Origin: Streptomyces sp. KMM 9044
GTDB lineage: Bacteria > Actinomycetota > Actinomycetes > Streptomycetales > Streptomycetaceae
Assembly (NCBI RefSeq): GCF_024701375.2
Contig: NZ_CP113910.1
Location: 7,253,620 to 7,317,619, forward strand
Length of the DNA: 64,000 nt
Reading direction: 5' to 3'
Shown: positions 51,623 to 60,366 of the stretch, piece after piece
Layout: each line of letters starts with the position of its first letter
Numbering within the stretch: the first letter of the stretch is position 1
Made by a program: the position numbers and the translations under genes
The notes under the pieces: generated by a model
Database searches by the model: none
The model's input: only the letters and a program-made list of their open reading frames with translations
Told to the model about the DNA's origin: nothing

Positions 51623-52336
51623 GTGCCCGAGACGTCACCGCACCAGCAGCCCGCCGGCGCGAGTCCCGAGACAGACGCGGACGTGATTGTCGTCGGCAAT
51701 GGCCCAGTCGGGGCCACACTCGGGATCCTGCTGGCACAGCGCGGCCGACAGACCATCGTCCTGGAACGGCGCCGACGCCCCTACGCCCTGCCCAGGGCCA
51801 CCAGCTTCGACGGCGAGACGGCACGCCTGCTCGCCGGCTGCGGGGTGGGTCCCAGCCTCGACCGGATCACCGAGCCCGCCACCGGTTATCAATGGCACTC
51901 CGCCGACGGTGACGTCCTCCTTGACATCGCCTTTCGCACCGAGGGCCCCTACGGGTGGCCCGACGCCAGCACCATGCACCAGCCCGCCCTCGAGGAGCTG
52001 CTGGCCTCGCGGGCAGCCGAGCTGCCGGCAGTGACGGTGGAACAGGGCCGCCAGGTCGTGGGAATCGAGCAGCAGGACGACCGGGTCGTGGTGACGGCCG
52101 AGGACGAAGACGGCGCAGCCCAGACGTACACCGCGAGGTGGGTGGTGGGCTCTGACGGTTCCAACAGCTTCGTCCGGGACCATCTGGATGTCCCGGTCAC
52201 CGATCTCGGCTTCTCCTACGAGTGGCTGCTGTGCGATGTGCAGCTGCACGAGCAGGGCAAGTTCGTCCCCACCAAGGGGCTTCACCCCGGATCGTAGACA
52301 CCTTGGACACTGGACCTTGAGGGTCCAGAGGAAGAG

Positions 52337-52675
52337 ATGTCACTGATGGTGATGAAGGTGTATTCGGCGGAGTTCAAGGCGGATGCTGTCGCGCTGTACC
52401 TGTCGGACCCGAAGAATACGTTCGAGGGCGTGGGCAAGGACCTGGGCGTCAGCCGGGAGACGCTGCGGAATTGGGTGCGGGTCGAGCGCACCCGGCAGGG
52501 CCGTGCGGCGGCCGCGAGTCGCTCGCCGCGGGCGGTACAGGCCGTTGATGTACCCTCCGACGATGTGCTGAAAGAGGAGAACAAGCAGCTCAGGGCTCGG
52601 ATCAGGGAGCTGGAGACCGAGCGGGAGATCCTGCGGAGGGCCGCGAAGTATTTCGCCGGCGAGACCAACTGGTGA
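52337..52675 (+). CDS. IS3 element A OrfA, copy 2
   Basis: 112 residues; identical to copy 1 except G for S in EGVGKDLG. Intact HTH and coiled coil. Confidence 0.9.
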   Translation: MSLMVMKVYSAEFKADAVALYLSDPKNTFEGVGKDLGVSRETLRNWVRVERTRQGRAAAASRSPRAVQAVDVPSDDVLKEENKQLRARIRELETEREILRRAAKYFAGETNW

Positions 52676-53563
52676 GCCGTTTCCAGTTCGTTGATGATCA
52701 TCGCGGCGCGTATCGGCGTCAAGCGGCTGTGCCGGGTCCTGGAGGTCTCCCGGTCCGGGTTCTACCGGTGGCTGAAGGGCGCCCCGGCCCGCATCGAGCG
52801 GGCGCGGTCCGACGCCCGCCTGGCCCGGCGGATCCGGGAGATCCACAAGGAGTCCGACGGTACCTACGGCGTCCCGCGGATCACGGCCGAGTTGTGGGAC
52901 GCCGGGATCGAGGTGAACCACAAGCGGGTCGCGCGTGTGATGGCCCGGATCGGCCTGCAGGGCGTGCATCTGCGTAAGAAGGTCCGCACTACCGTCCCCG
53001 AGCCGTCCGCGACGCCGGTGCCCGATCTACTGCGGCGTGACTTCACCGCGAGCGAGCCGAACACCAGGTACGTCGGCGACATCACTTACCTGCCCATCGG
53101 CGACGGCCAATTCCTGTATTTGGCAACGGTGTTGGACCTTTGCTCGAAACGGCTGGCTGGCTGGTCGATCGCCGACCACATGCGCACCGAGCTGGTCACC
53201 GATGCGCTCCGGGCTGCGGCCCGTACCCGCGGCGGAACTCTTGACGGGGCGATATTCCACAGCGACAACGGCGCCCAGTATGCGTCGAAGGAGTTCGCGA
53301 ACGTGTGCCGCGAACTCGGCGTGACCAGATCACGTGGGGCGGTCGGAACCTCGGCGGACAACGCCGCCGCCGAATCCTTCAACGCAAGCCTGAAACGGGA
53401 GACCTTGCAGAGAAGGAAACGCTGGTCAGGGGCGCGCGAGGCCCGCCTCGCGGTGTTCCGGTGGGTCACTCGCTACAACACGAAAAGAAGACACTCCGCA
53501 CTCGGCCAGATCAGCCCGATCACCTACGAACAACGATCGATTACGCTGGCCACTGCTGCATAG
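52672..53563 (+). pseudogene. IS3 element A OrfB, copy 2, frameshifted near start
   Basis: An inserted A (GCGTATCGGCG against GCGTTCGGCG in copy 1, about 52710) throws the frame after MSRFQFVDDHRGA. The rest, from GVKRLCRVLEVSRSGFYRWL to the end with all DDE residues, is intact in the other frame; a weak internal start at 52691 could produce it. Confidence 0.88.
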
Positions 53564-54632
53564 CAAACGGTGTCCACGATCCGGGGTCAAGCCCCCAACG
53601 TCCAGATCTGTGATCCTGCCAGGCCTACGACCCTGGTGGGCAGCGGACCAGGGCATCGACGCTGGGAGTTCATGCGGCTGCCCGGCGAGCGTGCCGCGGA
53701 CCTGAACCGGGAGGAAACCGCCTGGCGGCTTCTCGCTCCCCACGGGGTGACCCCCGACACGGCGACGCTGCTGCGCAGCACCACGTACATCTTCCAGTCC
53801 CGCTGGGCCGAGCAGTGGCGGGTCGGTCGGGTACTGCTGGCCGGGGACGCGGCCCATCTGATGCCGCCGTTCGCCGGACAGGGTATGTGCTCGGGCATCC
53901 GCGACGTCACCAACCTGGCGTGGAAACTGGATCTGGTACTGGGCGGCCTCGCCCCGGCAGCGCTTCTCGACACCTACACACAGGAACGCCGCGCACAAGT
54001 ACACAAGTCGATTCTGTCCTCGGTCCAGCTAGGCCGGGTGATCTGCGTGACGGACCCCGCGGCCGCGGCCGAGCGCGATTCCACGATCCTGGCGGGTCGC
54101 CGCGGCCGTGGTCCGGCCGTCCCGGATCCGGCGTTGCCCATCACCGAAGGGCTCCTGCACCGGAAGGCGGACGGGTCGCCCATCTCCCCGGCGGGCGATG
54201 TGGCCCCCCAGGGCCAGATACGCGGCCTCGAAGGCACGGGGCTTTTCGATGATGTGGTCGGCCGCGGTTTCGTTCTGATACTGGCAGAGGGCGCGGACGC
54301 CGACCTCGACGCGGAACAGTCGGCATTCCTCACGGACCTGGGTGCACACGTGGTGACGCTGCTCCCCGACGACGGGACGCCGCAGAACATGTCGGTCGCC
54401 GACGTGGGCGGCGTCTACCGCACCTTCCTGGCCCGCCACGGGGCTGACGCGGTGTTGATCCGTCCGGACTACCACGTGTACGGGGCGGCCTCAGGTCTGC
54501 GGGCAGCGGCGGCGCTGGTGGACGACCTGAGGACCCGCCTCCAGTCCAGCCTTGGTTCGTGATCTCGATGGTGAGGGGCGCGGAGGCAACAACAGGCGGA
54601 CAGCGTCGACCATCCGCCCGGGACCGCCCCCA

Positions 54633-55037
54633 TTACCCGGGTTCACCGCGACGCAGGGCGTCCCTCATCTCGCTGAGCTTCGCGGTCATTGCCGGGTTCT
54701 GCTCGTGCGGCTGTTCAGCGAGTCGGAGGGCGTTCTCAATCTCGCTGAGTTTCGCCGTAGACAGAACGGCCGCCCGCTCGACCAGGTCGTCCCGTGACAC
54801 GGTGGTCTGCCACGTGCAAGGGGTGAAGCCCGGACGCGGGAACGCGAGCCTCAGCACGCCCTCGAGAGGTAGCCCTTCCTGCACACCGACTCGCACTTCG
54901 ACGCCCAGACCGCCCATGTCGACACCCGCCGGCGCGACGACCTGCATCGCCTGGATCCCGGACGCGTCGTCTCCCGACAGCAGCACGAACAATCGCCGCT
55001 CGTCGGAACCCACCCACCAGACTTCGCCACGTTGCAC
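54633..55037 (-). CDS. PemK/MazF-like toxin
   Basis: 134 residues from GTG 55037, with AGGAGGA at 55041-55047 unusually close. MQRGEVWWVGSDERRLFVLL, SGDDASGIQAMQVVAPAGVD and GVEVRVGVQEGLPLEGVLRL, PRPGFTPCTWQTTVSRDDLV follow the plan of small MazF/PemK barrel proteins (ribonuclease toxins). The C-terminus carries the same helix twice: TAKLSEIENALRLAEQ and TAKLSEMRDALRRGE. No antitoxin gene is visible upstream. Convergent with the monooxygenase gene. Confidence 0.6.
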   Translation of the reverse strand: MQRGEVWWVGSDERRLFVLLSGDDASGIQAMQVVAPAGVDMGGLGVEVRVGVQEGLPLEGVLRLAFPRPGFTPCTWQTTVSRDDLVERAAVLSTAKLSEIENALRLAEQPHEQNPAMTAKLSEMRDALRRGEPG

Positions 55038-55422
55038 ATGTCCTCCTGACACGGGACGGCAGGCGAACCAGCGCGACCCTGACGGCCTGTGGAAACGGGT
55101 GAGGCCACCGTTGATCATCGGTGGGTGAAGACAGACGATCACGCGGTGGCCGCAGGTCACATTGTACCGAGCCCGCTGACGGGAGGCGTTCGAGGTCCTG
55201 ATGAGCCGGATCGGTGCACGCGCGTCGAACCCCGGCGCCGAGCCCGGAAGTTGGTCGAGCCGGTTCCGCCCCGCCACCTGCCCCGCGGTCCACCTGGAGC
55301 ACCAGCCGATGCGAGGGTGTTCAGCCGCTCCCACCCGCGGCACCACCCCGGGCCGGTGCCCCTGGTCCGGTGCGGCCATGTCTGCATTTTCGCGCCGGAG
55401 ATGCACGACCCCAAACCCGTAA
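55038..55422. other. Unassigned region upstream of toxin gene
   Basis: 385 bases. Open frames exist on both strands but I recognise none. A partial palindrome around GATCATCGG (CCACCG...CGGTGG, 55107-55126) might be an operator or terminator. Confidence 0.35.
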
Positions 55423-55903
55423 GGGTGTGGCTCCTTTGGAGGGACGGCCCTAGCTGCGTGAACTGCGGCTTGAGGCACGCCCGAGTGATCGACTCGACCA
55501 CGACAGCGGGTCACGCGGTGACCGGCACCCTCCGCGCTGTCGATCTTGATGCGACGCGCGGGCGTGACCTGCTGGTTCCGAAAGGATCTCCACGACCGGC
55601 AGTCGAGCCCAACCGGCAAAGGGTGTGGCTCCTTTGGAGGGACGGCCCTAGCTGCGTGAACTGCGGCTTGAGGCACGCCCGAGTGATCGACTCGACCACG
55701 ACAGCGGGTCACGCGGTGACCGGCACCCTCCGCGCTGTCGATCTTGATGCGACGCGCGGGCGTGACCTGCTGGTTCCGAAAGGATCTCCACGACCGGCAG
55801 TCGAGCCCAACCGGCAAATGCCCAGCTCAGCCTGTCCCTCCAAAGGAGCCACACCCACCGGCAAATGCCCAGCTCAGCCTGTCCCTCCAAAGGAGCCACA
55901 CCC
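55423..55903. mobile_element. MITE family 1, one copy inserted in another
   Basis: Outer MITE occupies 55423-55620 plus 55866-55903 (198 + 38 = 236 bp) with 9-bp duplication AACCCGTAA (55414-55422, 55904-55912). Inner MITE 55621-55856 (236 bp) is flanked by ACCGGCAAA (55612-55620, 55857-55865), a 9-bp duplication of outer MITE sequence. Confidence 0.96.
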
Positions 55904-55912
55904 AACCCGTAA

Positions 55913-55999
55913 GCGCGACGGCGTCTCCTGGAACATACCGCGACACGAGCGCGACAGGCGGGTGGGGATGCAACGGGCTCCGCGAGCGATCGCCGGGTT
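55913..55999. other. Gap between MITE and ISKra4
   Basis: 87 bases of the interrupted host region; no gene recognised. Confidence 0.35.
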
Positions 56000-56128
56000 G
56001 GGTGCATATCTTGTGAGGGTGCGTCGTTGGGGTGATTCGTCAGGGTTCAGGTCTCGGTCGGGGGTTGCTGGTTCCTAGCCTCGTGGTGTCGAGTCCGGCT
56101 GTGGTGGGCGGGCGTTGAGCGAGGGTGG

Positions 56129-56638
56129 GTGGCATCTGTGCCGTCGTTGATGGCTGCCTTACAGGCCAGGGAAGACGAGGTCCGGGCGTCCGCGGCCGAG
56201 GTGCGGGCGCGGCTGGAGGTGTTGACCGCGGAGTTGGCTACGGCCGAGGAGCAGTTGGTGCGACTGCGGATCACGCGGGAGACGGTGGAGGAGGTGTTGT
56301 CCTCACCGGTCGGCCCGGCGGTGCCGCCGGGGGTGGTGCTGGATACGGAGGGGGCGGTGCTGCCGCAGTTGGCGGAACTGGTGCCGGTGCTGTTGGCCGC
56401 CGAGGCGGCCGGGGACACGACGGTGACCTCCGAGCCGTATCGGCGGATCCTGATCGTGTTCGCCGAGGCGTCCGGGCCGTTGCGCTGCAAGGACGTGTGC
56501 GTCGGGGTGGGGTTGAGCACGGAGGCGAACCACACCGAGGGCATGCGTGGCAAGCTGAAGAAGCTGGTCGGGCGGGGGATCCTGGCCGAGGTGGAGCCGG
56601 GGTTGTTCGGGCTGGCCTGTCGGGCCGGTGCCCGGTGA
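56129..56638 (+). CDS. ISKra4 accessory protein
   Basis: 169 residues. Residues ~5-55 are a coiled coil (LQAREDEVRASAAEVRARLE, TAELATAEEQLVRLR). The C-terminal ~80 residues look like a winged helix (EPYRRILIVFAEASGPLRCK, NHTEGMRGKLKKLVGRGILA). Conserved with the element and placed just upstream of the transposase, so probably a DNA-binding regulator or transposition helper. Intact in this copy only (five G at 56329-56333). Confidence 0.65.
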   Translation: MASVPSLMAALQAREDEVRASAAEVRARLEVLTAELATAEEQLVRLRITRETVEEVLSSPVGPAVPPGVVLDTEGAVLPQLAELVPVLLAAEAAGDTTVTSEPYRRILIVFAEASGPLRCKDVCVGVGLSTEANHTEGMRGKLKKLVGRGILAEVEPGLFGLACRAGAR

Positions 56639-56733
56639 GCGGCGGCGTGATCGGCGGGGATCTGGCGGCGGCGGAGGCCGCGTTCGCCGCCTCGCGGGGC
56701 TTGTTCGAGCAGGTCAGTGCCCGGATGTAGTCC

Positions 56734-58167
56734 GTGGAGACCGGTTCGTTGACGCACTCGCAGCTGGAGGAGGTGCTGGGCGCGGACATGCGGGAGGTGA
56801 CGCGGCAGCTGTATCAGGACCATCTGCGGCTGCGGGAGCTGACCGAGCAGCGCATCGAGCAGGTCGTGGACGCCGCCGGCCGGGAGCGCACCAGGATCGA
56901 GCGGGGCCGGCGGCGGATCCTGTCCACGGTGTTCGGGAAGGTGACCGTCGGCCGGATCGCCTACCGCGGCGACGCCGTGCCGGATCTGCACCCGGCCGAT
57001 GCGGCGCTGAACCTGCCGGCCGGGATGCATTCGCACGGCCTGGCCAAACAGGTCGCCATCGAGGCGTCCCGGGGCTCGTTCGCCGAAGCGGTCGAGCGCG
57101 TCAACACCCTGACCGGCGCCGGGATCGGCCCGCGGCAGGCCGGCGAGCTCACCGTCGCCGCCGCCGCGGACATCGACGACTTCTATGCCGCCCTCGCGCC
57201 CGAGCCGTGCACGGACGCCACGCTGCTGGTGATGTCGGCCGACGGCAAGGACGTGGTGATAAGGCCGGAGGCCCTGCGGGAGGCCACCGCGAGAGCCGCC
57301 GCGGCCAAAGGCGGCAACAAGCTGCACAAACGCCTGTCAGCCGGGGAGAAGAACGGCCGAAAGCGCATGGCCACCCTCGGAACCGTCTACGACGCCGAAC
57401 CCGCGGTACGCACCGCCGACGACATCATCGCCGACCCCGACACCGGCGAGCAGGACACCACCCGCCGGAGCAAAGGACCCAGGGCCCGCTCCAAGTGGCT
57501 GACCGGATCGGTCAACGACACCTGCTCCCAGGTCATCACCGCCGTGTTCGACCAGGCCGAACACCGAGACCCCGACCACCGGCGCACCTGGGTGGCCCTC
57601 GTGGACGGCGCACCCCACCAGATCGATCTGATCAACGAGCAGGCCGCCGCCCGCGACGTGCAGGTGCACATCGTGATCGACATCATCCACGTCCTGGAAT
57701 ACCTGTGGAGCGCCGCCCACGCCCTGCACCCCGGCGGCAGCAAGGACATCGAGGCATGGGTCGCCCGCACCGCCCGCACCATCCTGGCCGGAGACGCCCT
57801 GACCGCAGCCGAGACGATCACAACGGCCGCCACCGACGCAGGGATCGCCCCGGGCCAGAACAAGAGCATCGACGACGCCGTGGCCTACCTCACCAACAAA
57901 GCCGACTACCTGCGCTACGACACCGCGCTGGCCGCCGGCTGGCCCATCGCGACCGGGATCATCGAAGGCGCATGCCGCCACCTGGTAAAAGACCGCCTCG
58001 ACATCACCGGGGCCCGCTGGGGCCTGGCCGGAGCCGAAGCCGTCCTGAAACTCCGCGCCCTGCGCACCAACGGCGACTTCGACACCTACTGGGCCTGGCA
58101 CGAACAACAGGAGTACACCCGCAACCACCAGGCTCGCTACCGCAACACCCTCATACTCACCGCCTGA
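56734..58167 (+). CDS. ISKra4-family transposase, copy 2
   Basis: 477 residues, identical to copy 1 except D for G in ADGKDVVIRPE. All conserved blocks present (VALVDGAPHQIDLINEQ, HIVIDIIHVLEYLWSAA, GIIEGACRHLVKDRLDI). Intact; with the intact accessory gene this is the better candidate for an active element. Confidence 0.92.
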   Translation: METGSLTHSQLEEVLGADMREVTRQLYQDHLRLRELTEQRIEQVVDAAGRERTRIERGRRRILSTVFGKVTVGRIAYRGDAVPDLHPADAALNLPAGMHSHGLAKQVAIEASRGSFAEAVERVNTLTGAGIGPRQAGELTVAAAADIDDFYAALAPEPCTDATLLVMSADGKDVVIRPEALREATARAAAAKGGNKLHKRLSAGEKNGRKRMATLGTVYDAEPAVRTADDIIADPDTGEQDTTRRSKGPRARSKWLTGSVNDTCSQVITAVFDQAEHRDPDHRRTWVALVDGAPHQIDLINEQAAARDVQVHIVIDIIHVLEYLWSAAHALHPGGSKDIEAWVARTARTILAGDALTAAETITTAATDAGIAPGQNKSIDDAVAYLTNKADYLRYDTALAAGWPIATGIIEGACRHLVKDRLDITGARWGLAGAEAVLKLRALRTNGDFDTYWAWHEQQEYTRNHQARYRNTLILTA

Positions 58168-58181
58168 TCACACAGACACCC

Positions 58182-59986
58182 TCAAAAGATGCACACCCAA
58201 CGACGTAGGTCGGACGCGGCCCGGTGCCGTACTTCCTCGTTGCTGTCCCGGCTGAACCTCTCCACCAGCTCTGGCGTGGACTCCGGGTCGTCCAAGGCCA
58301 GCTGGCGCATTCTGGCGTTCGGGTCGTCGGCGTAGCGCAGCAGGTCGCGGCGGGGGAAGTTGGGGTGGCCGTGAGGGCGGTCGGGGGTACTGAGGCTGCC
58401 GGTCCACCACTGCCACACCCGCAGGAGCATGTCGGCGGGCGCGTCGTCGCAGGATTCCGCGAGGAAGAGCTGGACGACGCGGTCGTCGTCGCGGGCGAGA
58501 CGTTCGACGACGTCCGCAGGGAGGTGCCGGGCCCGGGCAACGCTCCTGCGGATCAGGGGGTGGGAGGAGGCGGCCAGGCGGCGCATGGCGCCGGGATCCT
58601 CGTGCAGTGCCATGACCCAGTCGAGCGGGTAGTAGTGCCCGCGCGGGTCGAAGTCGATGGGGATGCCCGCCCGCTGCTCCTCGGTGATGTCAGCGCGTGT
58701 GGCCACCACGAAGCGGACGTTCTCGTCAGGGTCCTGGGCAAGAAGTCCGACCAAGTCCGGGTCCAGGTGCGGGTTGCCCGCGAGAGAGCTGCGCTGGGCC
58801 GGCTCTCCGTGGTGAGCCAGGTGTTCGGCGAGGCCGCGTTCGAGGCGGCAGGACTCAACCGCGCGCTCTCGGACTCCTTCGGTATCGAACACCGAACGGG
58901 GCATCGGGTGCTCTCGGTGGTACCGCAACAGCGCCTCGATGCGCACTTTGCCGGAAGGATCGCTCAGAAGCTTGCGCCGGGCCGGGCCGTCCAGATGAGG
59001 CCAGGCCCTTTGGCAGGCTGAGGCGCGTACAGAGGGATCCTCGTCGCCAGCCAGCGCGGTCAGTATCCGTACGGGCAGTCCGCGAAGACGAGCTGTCTCT
59101 TTCCGGACCTGGACGGAAGGATCCGCGGCGAGCTGCTCGTACGCGGCGTCGGTGAGCTCGGCGTGCTGGTCAGCCGCCAGCAGGGTGAGGATCCAGCGGG
59201 GCCGGGCTCCCCGCTCGCCCAGGATCAGACGAGTCCACTGCTCCGCTGTGAGGCCCGGCTGGGCCTCGGCCAGCAGCTGCCTCACCTTCCCCTCCGGGTG
59301 GACGATGGCCGCCTCGATGACCACCGCAGGCAGACGCCGCCACAGGGGGAAGTGCGACACACCAAAGGAGACGGGCACGCAGGTCATCGGGGGTGGCCGG
59401 GTTGAGTGCCAGCCCGTGCGCCCACATCTCACGCACCCGCTCCGAAGACCCCGGCCCCTGAAACAGCGATGTCCAAGCGGCTGCCCGCTCCCGCGGGCTC
59501 TCCTGGGCCGCCGCCCGAGCGGCTGTCTCCTGCCGCTCTCGCAGGTGGTCCACGCCGATCAGCCATACCTCGTCTTCTTCAGTGGTCACCCCCAGCAGGA
59601 TGTCCCCGTCCATCGAGAGGGTGACGAACTCCGGCTGCCCGGGCCGCTCGCCCAAAACTCCGGCGAGGTCCCACTGCTCCGTGAGCTGCACCCGCGTCCA
59701 AGGCCTGGGCGCGCAACGCTGTCCAGTTGCCCGCGACGTCGATCAGGAAGACACCATCCCCGCCGAAGATCCCGCTCTCGGTCCCGAGCCGGTGCCACTG
59801 CGCATTGAGCTCGGCGACCAGGTCCGCTCGGTCTGCCCTCACACTCACGGTCGGCCTGATTTCTCCCGCGACGACCAAGCGCCACGCGGCCCGGGGCGAC
59901 GCTACCTCCTCGGTCTTCCAGTCCCCCGCGATGTGCAGCCCGGCGCGCCGCAGCATCTTCATCAGCTTGTCTTTCCCACCCGTCAT
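58182..59986 (-). pseudogene. HEAT-repeat protein, decayed
   Basis: Reconstructed from three frames. ATG 59986 (MTGGKDKLMKMLRRAGLHIA) opens an N-terminal domain (EIRPTVSVRADRADLVAELN). After a frame change near 59700 come QPEFVTLSMDGDILLGVTTE and EDEVWLIGVDHLRERQETAA; after another near 59350 a chain of HEAT-like repeats (DPSVQVRKETARLRGLPVRI, DEDPSVRASACQRAWPHLDG, DPDENVRFVVATRADITEEQ, DPNARMRQLALDDPESTPEL). The 3' end is cut by the ISKra4 element after RHRAASDLR. Function unknown; such proteins are usually protein-binding scaffolds. Confidence 0.75.
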
Positions 59987-60126
59987 GACTCTGCTGCGCA
60001 ATTACCCGGCGTGATGACGCCGTGCCGATACGGCCTTCAGAGCGCGTCGCAGATGCAGGCAGGCCGGGCGCGGCCGAGCCCTGAAAGCACGGCACGTGAT
60101 CGCTCGCCGAATTGAGCAGCAGAGTC
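59987..60126. mobile_element. MITE family 2, copy C
   Basis: 140 bp; 6-bp duplication CGTCAT (59981-59986, 60127-60132). Ends GACTCTGCTGCGCAATT and, inverted, GACTCTGCTGCTCAATT. It landed on the start codon of the HEAT-repeat gene: the duplication contains that ATG on the minus strand. Confidence 0.85.
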
Positions 60127-60132
60127 CGTCAT

Positions 60133-60366
60133 GGGTGCTCATCCTGCCCGACCCTGATTCCTTCCCCTCCAACGGCGGATGGGTAGACACACCAACCAAG
60201 CGCAGATGCCGGTCCACTTGGCCGCCACCCCTCTTGTGCAGTGGCTCGCCGCTGGTCTCGTTCGCCGCGTGCCGTAAAGACCAACAGCAGAGCCGCAGGC
60301 CGCTCACTCACCCGGTGGCGCTCGCGCATCTGGTCGGCTGTAGGGACTCCCCACTGACGGTCGGCG
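60133..60366. other. Gap downstream of helicase gene
   Basis: About 230 bases between two minus-strand genes. No gene recognised; upstream region of the HEAT-repeat gene. Confidence 0.4.

Larger units (their letters stand above)
52276..53595 (+). mobile_element. IS3-family element A, copy 2
   Basis: 1,320 bp, one base longer than copy 1; CAA duplication at 52273-52275 and 53596-53598. Same ~27-bp terminal repeats. Confidence 0.95.
51623..54562 (+). pseudogene. FAD-dependent aromatic monooxygenase split by an IS
   Basis: Class A flavoprotein hydroxylase of the type that oxidises phenols and polyketides. Pieces 51623-52275 and 53599-54562 total 1,617 bases and join as ...[15 protein letters not shown], giving 538 residues. 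FAD-binding GxGxxG (VIVVGNGPVGATLGILLAQR), the DG motif (RWVVGSDGSNSFVRDHLDV) and the GD motif ([19 protein letters not shown]) are all present; the C-terminal thioredoxin-like domain ([15 protein letters not shown]) is complete. Three-base duplication CAA flanks the IS. The gene was intact until the insertion; no other lesion is seen. Possibly a tailoring enzyme of the neighbouring cluster. Confidence 0.92.
56000..58198 (+). mobile_element. ISKra4-family element, copy 2
   Basis: 2,199 bp with the same ends as copy 1. Flanks CGCCGGGTT and AACGACGTA differ, so no target duplication. The right flank is a truncated HEAT-repeat gene. Confidence 0.93.
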
